From Actinomycetes bacterium (GTDB lineage: Bacteria > Actinomycetota > Actinomycetes > Mycobacteriales > Mycobacteriaceae), in NCBI GenBank assembly GCA_023404955.1, contig JAEXZY010000016.1, positions 1 to 64,000 on the forward strand: a stretch of 64,000 nucleotides of DNA. Direction: 5' to 3'. This document shows, in pieces, positions 54,951 to 63,445 of the stretch. Within the stretch, counting starts at the first letter, position 1. Each line of letters starts with the position of its first letter. The position numbers were made by a program, and so were the translations under genes. A model generated the notes under the pieces. That model made no database searches. It worked only from the letters and a program-made list of their open reading frames with translations, and was not told the origin of the DNA.

Positions 54951-55732
54951 CTGACTGTTATCCCCTCGCTTGCCATGGCCGCCTTCACCTGTCCGATGGT
55001 CAGCTGCTTGAAATGGAAGACACTGGCCGCCAGCACGGCATCGGCTCCTGCAACAACGGCGGGCGCGAAATGTTCCACCGCGCCGGCCCCGCCGCTGGCG
55101 ATCACCGGCACCGACACCGCACCGCGGACCGCCCGCAGCATCCGCAGATCGAAGCCGGCCTTGGTGCCGTCGTAGTCCATCGAGTTCAGCAGGATCTCCC
55201 CCACCCCGAGCTCGGCACCGCGCGCCGCCCACTCGACCGCGTCGATGCCGGTGCCGCGTCGCCCGCCGTGGGTGGTGACCTCCCAGCCCGACGGCGTCGG
55301 TTCGGATCCCTCCGGCACCGTGCGGGCGTCGACCGACAGCACGATGCACTGCGAACCGAACTGCCGCGACAGCTCCGAGAGCAGCTCCGGGCGGGCGAGC
55401 GCGGCGGTGTTCACCGACACCTTGTCCGCGCCCGCACGCAGCAGCATGTCCACGTCGGCGACCGAGCGCACTCCGCCGCCGACGGTCAGCGGGATGAACA
55501 CCTGTTCGGCGGTGCGGCGCACCACCTCGAGCATCGTGGAGCGTCCCGACGACGAGGCCGTGACGTCCAGGAACGTCAGCTCGTCGGCGCCCTCGGCGTC
55601 GTAGACGGCGGCCAGCTCGACGGGATCGCCTGCGTCGCGCAGGTTTTCGAAGTTGACGCCCTTGACGACGCGGCCGGCGTCGACGTCCAGGCACGGGATC
55701 ACGCGGGTCGCGACGTCACCACCGGTGCTCAC
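54947..55732 (-). CDS. hisF: Imidazole glycerol phosphate synthase subunit HisF
   Basis: A 261-residue TIM-barrel cyclase. Catalytic Asp residues are in RVIPCLDVDAGRVVKG (Asp about 14) and EILLNSMDYDGTKAGFD; phosphate sites are in TVGGGVRSVADV and ASGGAGAVEHF. It uses ammonia from HisH. GTG 55732 overlaps impA by 4 nt. Confidence 0.96.
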   Translation of the reverse strand: MSTGGDVATRVIPCLDVDAGRVVKGVNFENLRDAGDPVELAAVYDAEGADELTFLDVTASSSGRSTMLEVVRRTAEQVFIPLTVGGGVRSVADVDMLLRAGADKVSVNTAALARPELLSELSRQFGSQCIVLSVDARTVPEGSEPTPSGWEVTTHGGRRGTGIDAVEWAARGAELGVGEILLNSMDYDGTKAGFDLRMLRAVRGAVSVPVIASGGAGAVEHFAPAVVAGADAVLAASVFHFKQLTIGQVKAAMASEGITVR

Positions 55733-56547
55733 AGGTAGTCCTTCGGGTCGCCGGCCGAACCGATGAGCTCGAGCATTTCCTCGTGGACGCCGGGGGCCGC
55801 CACCAGCGCCGACGGGGATGTCACCGTCCACGGCTCCCCCGCCAGATCGGTGACGATGCCGCCCACGGCGCGCACCAGCGCGACGCCCGCGGCGTGGTCC
55901 CAGATGTGGTGCCCGAAACTCATGGCACCCCCGAGGATTCCCGCCGCGACATAGGCCAGATCGATACCGGTGGCACCGTGCATCCTCATCCGCGAACACT
56001 GCTTGCTGAGGTTGGCCAGCACAGTGGCCCGGTACCGGCCCGGGTAGCGGCCGCGCGACTCGATGTTGAACGTGCCGGTGCCCACGATGGCATCGCACAG
56101 CCCGGTCTGCTCCAGGCGGGAGAGCTCGTGGCCGTTGCAGTGCGCCTGTCCGCCGACCGTCGCGGTGTAGCGCTGCCCCATGAACGGCAGCCACGTCAGG
56201 CCCAGCGTCGGCTCGCCGTCGACCAGCAGACCGAGCAGTATCGCCGCCATCGGCGACCCCGCGGCGTAGTTGAAGGTGCCGTCGATCGGGTCCAGGACCC
56301 AGACCAGCTCCGAATCGACTGCCTCGCCGCCGAATTCCTCGCCGTGCACTCCGATACCGGTGAGCCGCTGCAACTCGGCGACCACGCGGCGCTCGATCGC
56401 GAGATCAACCTCGGTGGCGAAGTCGTTGCCCTTCTTGGCCACTGCGGAGTCGGCACCGTGGCCGGCGATGAACTGTGCCGAAGCCCCGTCGAGAATGCCT
56501 GCGGCCGTGTCGAGTAGTTCGGCGAGCTGGCGCGCGTCGAGCGTCAC
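55729..56547 (-). CDS. impA: Inositol monophosphatase family protein (ImpA)
   Basis: A 272-residue Mg-dependent phosphatase. Metal motifs: VHGEEFGG, WVLDPIDGTFNYAAGSPM and IWDHAAGVALVRAVGG. In M. tuberculosis the gene in this place is impA (Rv1604). It could act on inositol phosphate for mannoside/mycothiol synthesis. A histidinol-phosphatase role is possible because of its operon place, but that activity in M. tuberculosis is assigned to another gene (hisN). Confidence 0.9.
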   Translation of the reverse strand: MTLDARQLAELLDTAAGILDGASAQFIAGHGADSAVAKKGNDFATEVDLAIERRVVAELQRLTGIGVHGEEFGGEAVDSELVWVLDPIDGTFNYAAGSPMAAILLGLLVDGEPTLGLTWLPFMGQRYTATVGGQAHCNGHELSRLEQTGLCDAIVGTGTFNIESRGRYPGRYRATVLANLSKQCSRMRMHGATGIDLAYVAAGILGGAMSFGHHIWDHAAGVALVRAVGGIVTDLAGEPWTVTSPSALVAAPGVHEEMLELIGSAGDPKDYL

Positions 56548-57287
56548 GTGCCGACCGCGGCCAGCGCCTCAGGCAGCGTGAAACGGCCCGCGTACAAGGC
56601 TTTTCCGACGATCGCGCCCTCGACCCCGACGCCGGTCAGCGTCGCGATCGCACGCAGATCGTCCAGGCTGGACACCCCGCCCGACGCGATCACCGGGGCG
56701 TCGGTGCGCTCACACACCGACGAAAGCAGGTCCAGGTTCGGCCCGTTCAGCGTGCCGTCCTTGGTGACATCGGTGACCACGAAGCGCGAGCACCCCTCTT
56801 TGTCGAGCCGCTCCAGCACCGTCCACAGATCGCCACCGTCGGTCTCCCAGCCGCGGCCCCGCAACCGGTGCTCACCATCAGCGATCAACACGTCCAATCC
56901 GACGGCCACCTTGTCGCCGTGCTCGGCCACCACGCGGGCGCACCACTGTGGGTTCTCCAGCGCCGCCGTGCCGAGGTTCACCCGAGCGCAGCCGGTGGCC
57001 AGCGCCGCGGCCAGCGACTCGTCGTCGCGGATTCCGCCGGAGAGCTCGACCGCGACGTCGAGCGTGCCGACGACGTCGGCGAGCAGCTCCCGGTTCGAAC
57101 CGCGGCCGAACGCGGCGTCCAGATCGACCAGATGGATCCATTCCGCGCCGTCGCGCTGCCACGTCATCGCCGCATCCAGTGCCGAGCCGTACTCGGTCTC
57201 ACTGCCGGCCTGTCCCTGCACCAGGCGCACGGCGCGCCCCTCCACCACGTCGACCGCGGGCAACAGGACCAGTTTCGGTGCATTCAC
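56544..57287 (-). CDS. priA: Phosphoribosyl isomerase A, dual HisA/TrpF (PriA)
   Basis: A 247-residue TIM barrel isomerising ProFAR. Catalytic Asp residues are in LLPAVDVVEGRAVRLVQG (Asp about 11) and FVVTDVTKDGTLNGPN; ELSGGIRDDESL and ASGGVSSLDDL bind phosphates. In actinobacteria lacking trpF this enzyme (PriA) also isomerises phosphoribosylanthranilate; no trpF is present beside trpC here. GTG 57287 is 5 bp after hisH. Confidence 0.95.
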   Translation of the reverse strand: MNAPKLVLLPAVDVVEGRAVRLVQGQAGSETEYGSALDAAMTWQRDGAEWIHLVDLDAAFGRGSNRELLADVVGTLDVAVELSGGIRDDESLAAALATGCARVNLGTAALENPQWCARVVAEHGDKVAVGLDVLIADGEHRLRGRGWETDGGDLWTVLERLDKEGCSRFVVTDVTKDGTLNGPNLDLLSSVCERTDAPVIASGGVSSLDDLRAIATLTGVGVEGAIVGKALYAGRFTLPEALAAVGT

Positions 57288-57292
57288 GCCGG

Positions 57293-57913
57293 TCAACTTA
57301 GCGCCTTGATCCAGTTCGACAGCAATTCGGCGCCGGCGTCCCCGCTCTTCTCCGGGTGGAACTGCGTGGCCGACAACGGACCCGCCTCGACCGCGGCAAG
57401 GAACGGCACGTGGTGAGTCGCCCAGGTGAGCGTCGCGTCCGGATCTCCCTCCCACTGCTGGGCGGCATAGGAGTGCACGAAGTAGAAGCGGGTGGCCGGG
57501 TCCATGCCCCGGAACAGCACGCTCTCGGCGGGGGCGTCGACAATGTTCCAGCCCATGTGCGGGATCACCGGGGCGTCGAGGCGGACCACCGCGCCCGGCC
57601 ACTGCCCGCATCCGGCCGACTCGACGCCGAATTCGACGCCGCGGGAGAACAGGATCTGCATCCCGACGCACACACCGAGCACGGGCCGACCGGCGGCGAC
57701 GCGCTCGGCGATGATCGTCTCGCCACCGACCTCACGCAGGCCCGCCATGCAGGCTTCGAACGCGCCGACGCCCGGCACCACGAGACCGTCGGCGGCCATC
57801 GCGGCATCCTTGTCGGCGGTCACCTCGACCTGCGCCCCGACCCGCTCGAGCGCCCGCTGAGCCGACCGCAGGTTCCCGGAACCGTAGTCGAGCACCACGA
57901 GTTTCGTTGTCAC
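57293..57913 (-). CDS. hisH: Imidazole glycerol phosphate synthase subunit HisH
   Basis: A 206-residue class I glutaminase. The nucleophile is in VLGVCVGMQILF (Cys about 82), and the His and Glu of the triad are in ATQFHPEKSG. Ammonia passes to HisF. GTG 57913 lies 10 bp after the hisB stop; the longer open frame covers hisB and is not coding. Confidence 0.96.
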   Translation of the reverse strand: MTTKLVVLDYGSGNLRSAQRALERVGAQVEVTADKDAAMAADGLVVPGVGAFEACMAGLREVGGETIIAERVAAGRPVLGVCVGMQILFSRGVEFGVESAGCGQWPGAVVRLDAPVIPHMGWNIVDAPAESVLFRGMDPATRFYFVHSYAAQQWEGDPDATLTWATHHVPFLAAVEAGPLSATQFHPEKSGDAGAELLSNWIKALS

Positions 57914-57923
57914 AGCGTCACTC

Positions 57924-58541
57924 TCACAAGGACCCTTTGGTCGACGGCACGCCGCTGACCCGCTCGTCGTACTCGACGGCCTCACGAAGTGCGCGCGCCA
58001 CGGCCTTGTACTGCGCCTCGGTGATGTGATGCGGATCGCGCCCGTACAGGGTGCGCACGTGCAGCGCGATGCGCGCGTTGAACGCCAGCGATTCGAAGAC
58101 GTGCTTGTTGACCACGGTGTGGTACGGCGCCTGCGAGCCCGCGATGGTGAAGCTGACCATGAACTCCGGTTCCCCGGTATGCACGAAGTAGGGCCGGCCC
58201 GACACATCGACCGCGGCATGCGCCAGCGACTCGTCCATCGGGATGAACGCGTCGCCGAACCGGCGAATACCGCTCTTGTCGCCGAGCGCCTGACCCAGCG
58301 CCTGGCCCAGCACGATCGCGGTGTCCTCGATCGTGTGGTGGCCTTCGATCTCGATGTCGCCGACGGATTTGACCGTCAGGTCGAACCGGGCGTGGCTGCC
58401 CAGCGAGGTCAGCATGTGGTCGAAGAACGGCACGCCGGTGTCGATGCTCACCTGCCCGGTGCCGTCGAGATCGAGCTCGACGACGATGTCGGATTCCTTG
58501 GTCTTGCGTTCGACCTTGGCGTACCTGTGGGGACGGGTCAC
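57924..58541 (-). CDS. hisB: Imidazoleglycerol-phosphate dehydratase
   Basis: A 205-residue monofunctional enzyme without a phosphatase domain. Metal-binding histidines are in FFDHMLTSLGSHARFDL, EGHHTIEDTAIVLGQA, and late RDPHHITEAQYKAVARAL. GTG 58541 overlaps the hisC stop by 4 nt. Confidence 0.97.
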   Translation of the reverse strand: MTRPHRYAKVERKTKESDIVVELDLDGTGQVSIDTGVPFFDHMLTSLGSHARFDLTVKSVGDIEIEGHHTIEDTAIVLGQALGQALGDKSGIRRFGDAFIPMDESLAHAAVDVSGRPYFVHTGEPEFMVSFTIAGSQAPYHTVVNKHVFESLAFNARIALHVRTLYGRDPHHITEAQYKAVARALREAVEYDERVSGVPSTKGSL

Positions 58542-59644
58542 TTCACTCCTTGTCGGGCGCTGGCGCTCAGCAGCGCGTCGTTCTCATCGGCGAGGCCGAT
58601 CGTGGTCCGCAGGTAGCCGGGGATGCCGACGTCGCGGATCAACACCCCGGCATCCAGGTAGGCACGCCACGTCGCGGCGGCGTCGGCGAACTCCCCGAAC
58701 AGCAGGAAGTTGGCATCGCTGGGGATCACCCGGAACCCCATGTCGGACAGGCCCTTCGAGACCCGCTCGCGTTCGCTGATCAGCGTCGCGACGCTGCCGA
58801 GGGTGTCGTCGGCGTGGCGCAGCGCGGCCCGGGCGGCGGCCTGGGTCAGCGACGACAGGTGATACGGCAGACGCACCAGCAGCATCGCGTCGACCACGGC
58901 GGGGGCGGCCACCAAGTAGCCCAGCCGGCCTCCGGCGAATGCGAACGCCTTGCTCATGGTGCGCGACACCACGACTCGCGTCGGGTACTCGTCGATCAGC
59001 GCGAGCGCGCTGGGCTGCGAGGAGAACTCGCCGTAGGCCTCGTCGACGATCATCACCCCGCCCGTCATCGCGTCGAGCAGCAGCCGCAGATTGTCGAGCG
59101 ACACGCTCTGCCCGGACGGGTTGTTCGGGCTGGTGACGAACACGACGTCCGGGTTGTGTTCCTTGATCGCGGTGGCGGCGGCCGCGGCATCGAGGCCGAA
59201 ATCGTCGGCGCGGTGTGCGGCCAGCCACTGCGTCTGGGTGCCGTCGGAGATGATCGGGTGCATCGAGTAGGACGGCACGAAACCGATCGCGCTGCGGCCC
59301 GGCCCGCCGAACGCCTGCAGCAGCTGCTGCAGGATCTCGTTGGAACCGTTTGCCGCCCACACGTTCTCGACGCCGACGGGCACCCCGGTCTGGGCGGTCA
59401 GATACGCGGCGAGATCGGTGCGCAGCGCCACGGCGTCGCGGTCCGGGTAGCGGTGGAGTTCGGCGGCGGCCTCGGCCACCGACGCGGCGACATCGTCGAC
59501 GAGCGCCTGCGTGGGCGGGTGCGGGTTCTCGTTGGTGTTCAACCGCACCGGGACCGCGAGTTGCGGCGCGCCGTACGGCGACTTGCCGCGCAGATCCTCG
59601 CGCAGCGGCAGGTCGCCGAGCGTGGTGGCCTGACCCGGGTTCAC
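58538..59644 (-). CDS. hisC: Histidinol-phosphate aminotransferase
   Basis: A 368-residue class I/II aminotransferase. Substrate loop RLNTNENPHPP is near residue 34, the PLP Lys is in VVSRTMSKAFAFAGGRLGY (about 233), and the Arg at the C-terminus is in GYLRTTIG. GTG 59644 overlaps hisD by 4 nt. Confidence 0.96.
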   Translation of the reverse strand: MNPGQATTLGDLPLREDLRGKSPYGAPQLAVPVRLNTNENPHPPTQALVDDVAASVAEAAAELHRYPDRDAVALRTDLAAYLTAQTGVPVGVENVWAANGSNEILQQLLQAFGGPGRSAIGFVPSYSMHPIISDGTQTQWLAAHRADDFGLDAAAAATAIKEHNPDVVFVTSPNNPSGQSVSLDNLRLLLDAMTGGVMIVDEAYGEFSSQPSALALIDEYPTRVVVSRTMSKAFAFAGGRLGYLVAAPAVVDAMLLVRLPYHLSSLTQAAARAALRHADDTLGSVATLISERERVSKGLSDMGFRVIPSDANFLLFGEFADAAATWRAYLDAGVLIRDVGIPGYLRTTIGLADENDALLSASARQGVK

Positions 59645-61014
59645 CTCTCGAACCTCCGGCGTACCGCTTCTCCGTGACTGGGCAGGTTCTCCGCGTTGGC
59701 CAGCGTGATGACATGTCCAGCAACGTCTTTGAGCGCGGCTTCGGTGTAGTCCACGACGTGGATGCCGCGCAGGAACGTCTGCACCGACAGCCCGCTGGAG
59801 TGCCGGGCGCAGCCGGCTGTGGGCAGCACGTGGTTTGAGCCTGCGCAGTAGTCACCGAGGCTCACCGGGGACCACGCCCCGACGAAGACCGCACCGGCGG
59901 ACCGGACCCGCCCTGCGACACCGGCCGCGTCGACGGTCTGGATCTCCAGGTGCTCGGCGGCGTAGGCGTTCACGACGCGCAGGCCGGCGTCGACATCGTC
60001 GACCAACACGATCGCCGACTGCTGACCGCCCAGCGCCGTGCTCACCCGCTCGCGGTGCACCGTCGTCTCCAGTTGGCGCGCCAGCTCGGCGTCAGTGGCG
60101 TCGGCCAGCTCGGCGCTGTCGGTGACCAGCACGCTGGCGGCCATCTCGTCGTGCTCGGCCTGGCTGATCAGATCGGCCGCGACATGCACCGGGTCGGCGG
60201 TGTGGTCGGCCAGGATCGCGATCTCGGTGGGTCCGGCCTCGGAATCGATGCCGACGCGGGAGCGGCAGATCCGCTTGGCGGCGGTGACATAGATGTTGCC
60301 CGGCCCGGTGATCATGTCGACCGGGGCGAGCTCGGTGCCATTTCCCGGCGCTTCGCTTGCCCCAGTGCCATCGGTGTCGGTGCCCCCGTAGGCCAGCAGC
60401 GCGACGGACTGGGCGCCGCCGACGGCCCACACCTCGTCGACGCCGAGCAGCGCCGCGGCGGCCAGGATCGTCGGGTGCGGCAGGCCGCCATGGTCAGCCT
60501 GGGGCGGGCTCGCGATCACGAGCGACTCGACGCCGGCCGTCTGCGCCGGCACGACGTTCATCACCACACTCGAGGGATAGACGGCATTGCCGCCCGGGAC
60601 GTAGAGGCCGACCCGCTCGACGGGCACCCAGCGCTCGGTGACGGTCGCGCCCGGCGCGAGCGTAGTCGTGGTGTCGGTGCGGCGCTGGTCGGCGTGGACG
60701 GCGCGGGCTCGGTCGATGGCCACCTCCAGCGCAGCGCGGACGTCGGCGTCGAGATCATCGAGGGCCGCGCGTAGCCGGTCGGCGGGCACGCGGACCTGCT
60801 CGGGCCGCACGCCGTCGAAGGAGGCGCCGTACTCGAGCGCGGCATCGGCGCCGCGTTCGGCGACCGCGTCGACGATCGGCCGCACCTTGGGCAGCACCGC
60901 GTCGACGTCGACGCCGCCCCGGGGCAGCGCGGTCCGCAGACGGGCGGCCGACAGCGTCGCGCCGCGCAGGTCGATGCGCCGCAGCAGCGGTGGCGATACA
61001 TTCACGCTGACCAT
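59641..61014 (-). CDS. hisD: Histidinol dehydrogenase
   Basis: A 457-residue zinc enzyme oxidising histidinol to histidine with two NAD+. It contains YVPGGNAVYPSSVVMN, PVDMITGPGNIYVTAAKR and SQAEHDEMAASVLVTD, with zinc ligands in the last and in the C-terminal VSLGDYCAGSNHVLPT. A Thr/Gly-rich insertion (GGTDTDGTGASEAPGNG) lies before PVDMITG and makes it about 20 residues longer than M. tuberculosis HisD. ATG 61014 is the first gene start of the his operon. Confidence 0.97.
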   Translation of the reverse strand: MVSVNVSPPLLRRIDLRGATLSAARLRTALPRGGVDVDAVLPKVRPIVDAVAERGADAALEYGASFDGVRPEQVRVPADRLRAALDDLDADVRAALEVAIDRARAVHADQRRTDTTTTLAPGATVTERWVPVERVGLYVPGGNAVYPSSVVMNVVPAQTAGVESLVIASPPQADHGGLPHPTILAAAALLGVDEVWAVGGAQSVALLAYGGTDTDGTGASEAPGNGTELAPVDMITGPGNIYVTAAKRICRSRVGIDSEAGPTEIAILADHTADPVHVAADLISQAEHDEMAASVLVTDSAELADATDAELARQLETTVHRERVSTALGGQQSAIVLVDDVDAGLRVVNAYAAEHLEIQTVDAAGVAGRVRSAGAVFVGAWSPVSLGDYCAGSNHVLPTAGCARHSSGLSVQTFLRGIHVVDYTEAALKDVAGHVITLANAENLPSHGEAVRRRFER

Positions 61015-61050
61015 TGTCCCAGAGCAGCACAAATCAGAATCGGAGGCGTC

Positions 61051-61476
61051 ATGCCGGACCGGCCGAGCAGGAGCAGCCACCCCAACAACGCGCCCGGTGT
61101 GCCGATGATCTTCCCGCCGTGGTTCGAAAGACTGCAGATCAAGTACATCAATCCGCTGCTGCGACCGCTGTCCAAGCGCATGCCGGGACTCGCGGTGATC
61201 CACCACCGCGGACGCAGCTCCGGCACGGAGTACGAGACGATCGTCACGCCGTACCGCAAGGGCTCGGTGCTGGCGATCGGACTGGCCCACGGCAAGACGA
61301 ACTGGGTCAAGAACGTCCTGGCCGCCGGCGAGGCCGACATCAAGATCGGCAGCGAGACACTGCACCTCGTGCGGCCGCGGGTGCTGCCCGCCGGCACCAC
61401 CGACCCGTCCCTGCCCCGAATCGCCCAGATGGTGGCCAAGCGGTCCGGCGTCTTCGTCGCGGACATCGGCTCGTGA
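61051..61476 (+). CDS. Nitroreductase/deazaflavin-dependent (F420) oxidoreductase family protein
   Basis: A 141-residue split-barrel protein of the Ddn family. Features are RMPGLAVIHHRGRSSGTEYE near residues 43-62 and a late LARVVxP-like HLVRPRVLPAG. Such proteins use cofactor F420; the substrate is unknown. GGAGG lies just before ATG 61051. It is divergent from hisD by 36 bp and matches Rv1598c by position. Confidence 0.88.
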   Translation: MPDRPSRSSHPNNAPGVPMIFPPWFERLQIKYINPLLRPLSKRMPGLAVIHHRGRSSGTEYETIVTPYRKGSVLAIGLAHGKTNWVKNVLAAGEADIKIGSETLHLVRPRVLPAGTTDPSLPRIAQMVAKRSGVFVADIGS

Positions 61477-61486
61477 GCACGGCGTC

Positions 61487-62125
61487 ATGACCTGGCAGAT
61501 GTGGCTGGCGTTCTTCGGCGCGGCCATCCTGATCGCGGTCTCCCCCGGCGCCGGCGCCATCCAGTCGATGGCCACCGGCCTGACCCACGGGGTGCGGCGG
61601 GGCTACTGGAGCATCCTGGGCCTGGAGATCGGGCTGATGCTGCAGCTGACGCTCGTCGCGGTTGGGTTGGGCGCCGCGGTCGCCAATTCGATCCTGGCGT
61701 TCACGATCATCAAATGGCTGGGCGTGGCCTACCTGGCGTACCTGGCGTTCCGGCAGTGGCGCAGCGTCGGAGTCGATCTGCGCGCCCAGGTGGATCAGGT
61801 GGTCGCCGGTGGCCGCCGGGCGCTCGTGGTGCGCGGGTTCCTGGTCAATGCCACCAATCCGAAGGGGCTGTTGTTCTTCCTCGCGGTGATGCCGCAGTTC
61901 GTGGTGCCGACCGCGCCGCTGCTGCCGCAGTACCTCGCAATCGGGATCACGATGGTCGCGGTCGACCTGGTGGTGATGGGTCTCTACACGGGCCTGGCCG
62001 TGCGGTTGCTGACGTGGCTGCGCACTCCCCGCCAGCAGACCGTGCTCAACCGCGTGTTCGCCGGCCTGTTCGCCGCGGCGGCGGTGGTGCTGTCGCTGCT
62101 GCGCCGCGGGCCGATGCCGGCCTGA
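61487..62125 (+). CDS. LysE family amino acid exporter
   Basis: A 212-residue membrane protein with six helices. The LysE/RhtB pattern is present: SPGAGAIQSMATGLTHGVRR near residue 20 and FLVNATNPKGLLFFLAVMPQ in the middle. It probably exports an amino acid or a related compound. It starts 10 bp after the F420-type gene and may be co-transcribed. Confidence 0.9.
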   Translation: MTWQMWLAFFGAAILIAVSPGAGAIQSMATGLTHGVRRGYWSILGLEIGLMLQLTLVAVGLGAAVANSILAFTIIKWLGVAYLAYLAFRQWRSVGVDLRAQVDQVVAGGRRALVVRGFLVNATNPKGLLFFLAVMPQFVVPTAPLLPQYLAIGITMVAVDLVVMGLYTGLAVRLLTWLRTPRQQTVLNRVFAGLFAAAAVVLSLLRRGPMPA

Positions 62126-62128
62126 GGA

Positions 62129-62578
62129 TCAGCGGCAGCGATTGCTGACCGCGGCGCTGGCCGACTCCGCGGCCTCCAACCGCTTGGCCTGCGCCGGATC
62201 GGTGTTCGGCGCCCCCGCGGTGGCGGCCGCGCCGATGTCCAACAACGCGTCGGCGAAGGTCCGAACCGCGTCGGCGAGGTCGGCCGGAGTGGCCGGGTCC
62301 AGCCGGGCCAGCAGGTACAGGCCACCGTCGGACAGCGCCAGCCGGGCGTTGGCGGCGGCGGCCAGTGAGCCGCTGATGTCGTCGGGCGCGGTCACGTTGG
62401 TGTTGGTCGCCACGCCCGCGCGGACGGTGTCGAACGCCGTGCACACCCGCGCCGTCGCCGTGGAGCGCTGCTCGTCGCTGTAGGCGGGATCCCGATCCAG
62501 TGTGCGGACCAACGCGGCGGCCGAAAGACCCGTCGACAGAAGCGCCACCGCGAGCGCCAGACCCGGTGAGACACGCAT
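62129..62578 (-). CDS. Hypothetical exported or membrane-anchored protein
   Basis: A 149-residue protein. The N-terminal hydrophobic segment (SPGLALAVALLSTGLSAAAL) is a signal or anchor. The rest is alanine-rich and helical, with two cysteines (ARVCTAFD and the terminal NRCR). I recognise no family. It lies 3 bp after nadC on the same strand and is probably co-transcribed, but nothing ties it to NAD synthesis. Confidence 0.65.
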   Translation of the reverse strand: MRVSPGLALAVALLSTGLSAAALVRTLDRDPAYSDEQRSTATARVCTAFDTVRAGVATNTNVTAPDDISGSLAAAANARLALSDGGLYLLARLDPATPADLADAVRTFADALLDIGAAATAGAPNTDPAQAKRLEAAESASAAVSNRCR

Positions 62579-62581
62579 CGG

Positions 62582-63445
62582 CTACAGGTCCAGACCCAGA
62601 TCGAGCACCCGCACCGAATGCGTGAGCGCGCCAACAGCCAGGTAGTCGACGCCGGTGCCCGCGTAGTCAGCGGCGCTGTCCAGCGACAGCCCGCCCGAGG
62701 ACTCCAGCAGCGTGTGCGGCGAGCGGGTGGCCCGGCGCTGCACTGCGATCTGCGTCTGCCACACCGGGAAGTTGTCGAGCAGCACCAGCTCGACGCCCTC
62801 GGCGAGCACCTCGTCGAGCTGCTCGAGGGAATCGACCTCGACCTCGCAGGGCAGATCCGGTGCGACCTCGCGCACCGCCCGCAACGCGGCCACCACCGAC
62901 CCCGCCGCGGCCACGTGGTTGTCCTTGATCAACGCCGCGTCGCCGAGCCCCATCCGGTGGTTGACGCCGCCGCCGACGCGCACGGCGTACTTCTGCAGCG
63001 ACCGCATGCCCGGCAGCGTCTTGCGGGTGTCCCGGATCCGGGCCTGGGTGCCGGCGACGGCATCCACCCAGGCCGCGGTGGCCGTCGCGATGCCGGACAG
63101 GTGGCACACCAGGTTGAGCATGGTGCGCTCGGCGGTGAGCAGGCCGCGCGTCGGGCCCTCGACGACCAGCGCGGCGCCGCCCGGCTCGAGCCGGGTGCCG
63201 TCGGGCACCTGATGCACCACCCGGTAGCCGTCGCGGCCGAGCACCTCGTCGAACACGATCAGCGCGAGATCCCCGCCGGCGATGACGCCCGGTTCCCGCG
63301 TGACCACCGATGCCGTGGTGATGGCGTCGTCGGCGACCGTGGCCAGCGTCGTGACATCGGGCCCGTAGCGCAGGTCCTCGTCGAGCGCGCGAGAGATGAT
63401 CGACCGGGCATCGGCCTCCTCCGCCGCGGTGAGGGTCGCGGTCAT
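62582..63445 (-). CDS. nadC: Nicotinate-nucleotide pyrophosphorylase (carboxylating)
   Basis: A 287-residue enzyme converting quinolinate and PRPP to nicotinate mononucleotide. Signatures: ERTMLNLVCHLSGIATATAA, RDTRKTLPGMRSLQKYAVRV (substrate-binding Arg/Lys/Thr), GGGVNHRMGLGDAALIKDNH and VEVDSLEQLDE. ATG 63445 (MTATLTAAEE) overlaps the nadB stop; the longer frame lies in nadB. Confidence 0.96.
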   Translation of the reverse strand: MTATLTAAEEADARSIISRALDEDLRYGPDVTTLATVADDAITTASVVTREPGVIAGGDLALIVFDEVLGRDGYRVVHQVPDGTRLEPGGAALVVEGPTRGLLTAERTMLNLVCHLSGIATATAAWVDAVAGTQARIRDTRKTLPGMRSLQKYAVRVGGGVNHRMGLGDAALIKDNHVAAAGSVVAALRAVREVAPDLPCEVEVDSLEQLDEVLAEGVELVLLDNFPVWQTQIAVQRRATRSPHTLLESSGGLSLDSAADYAGTGVDYLAVGALTHSVRVLDLGLDL

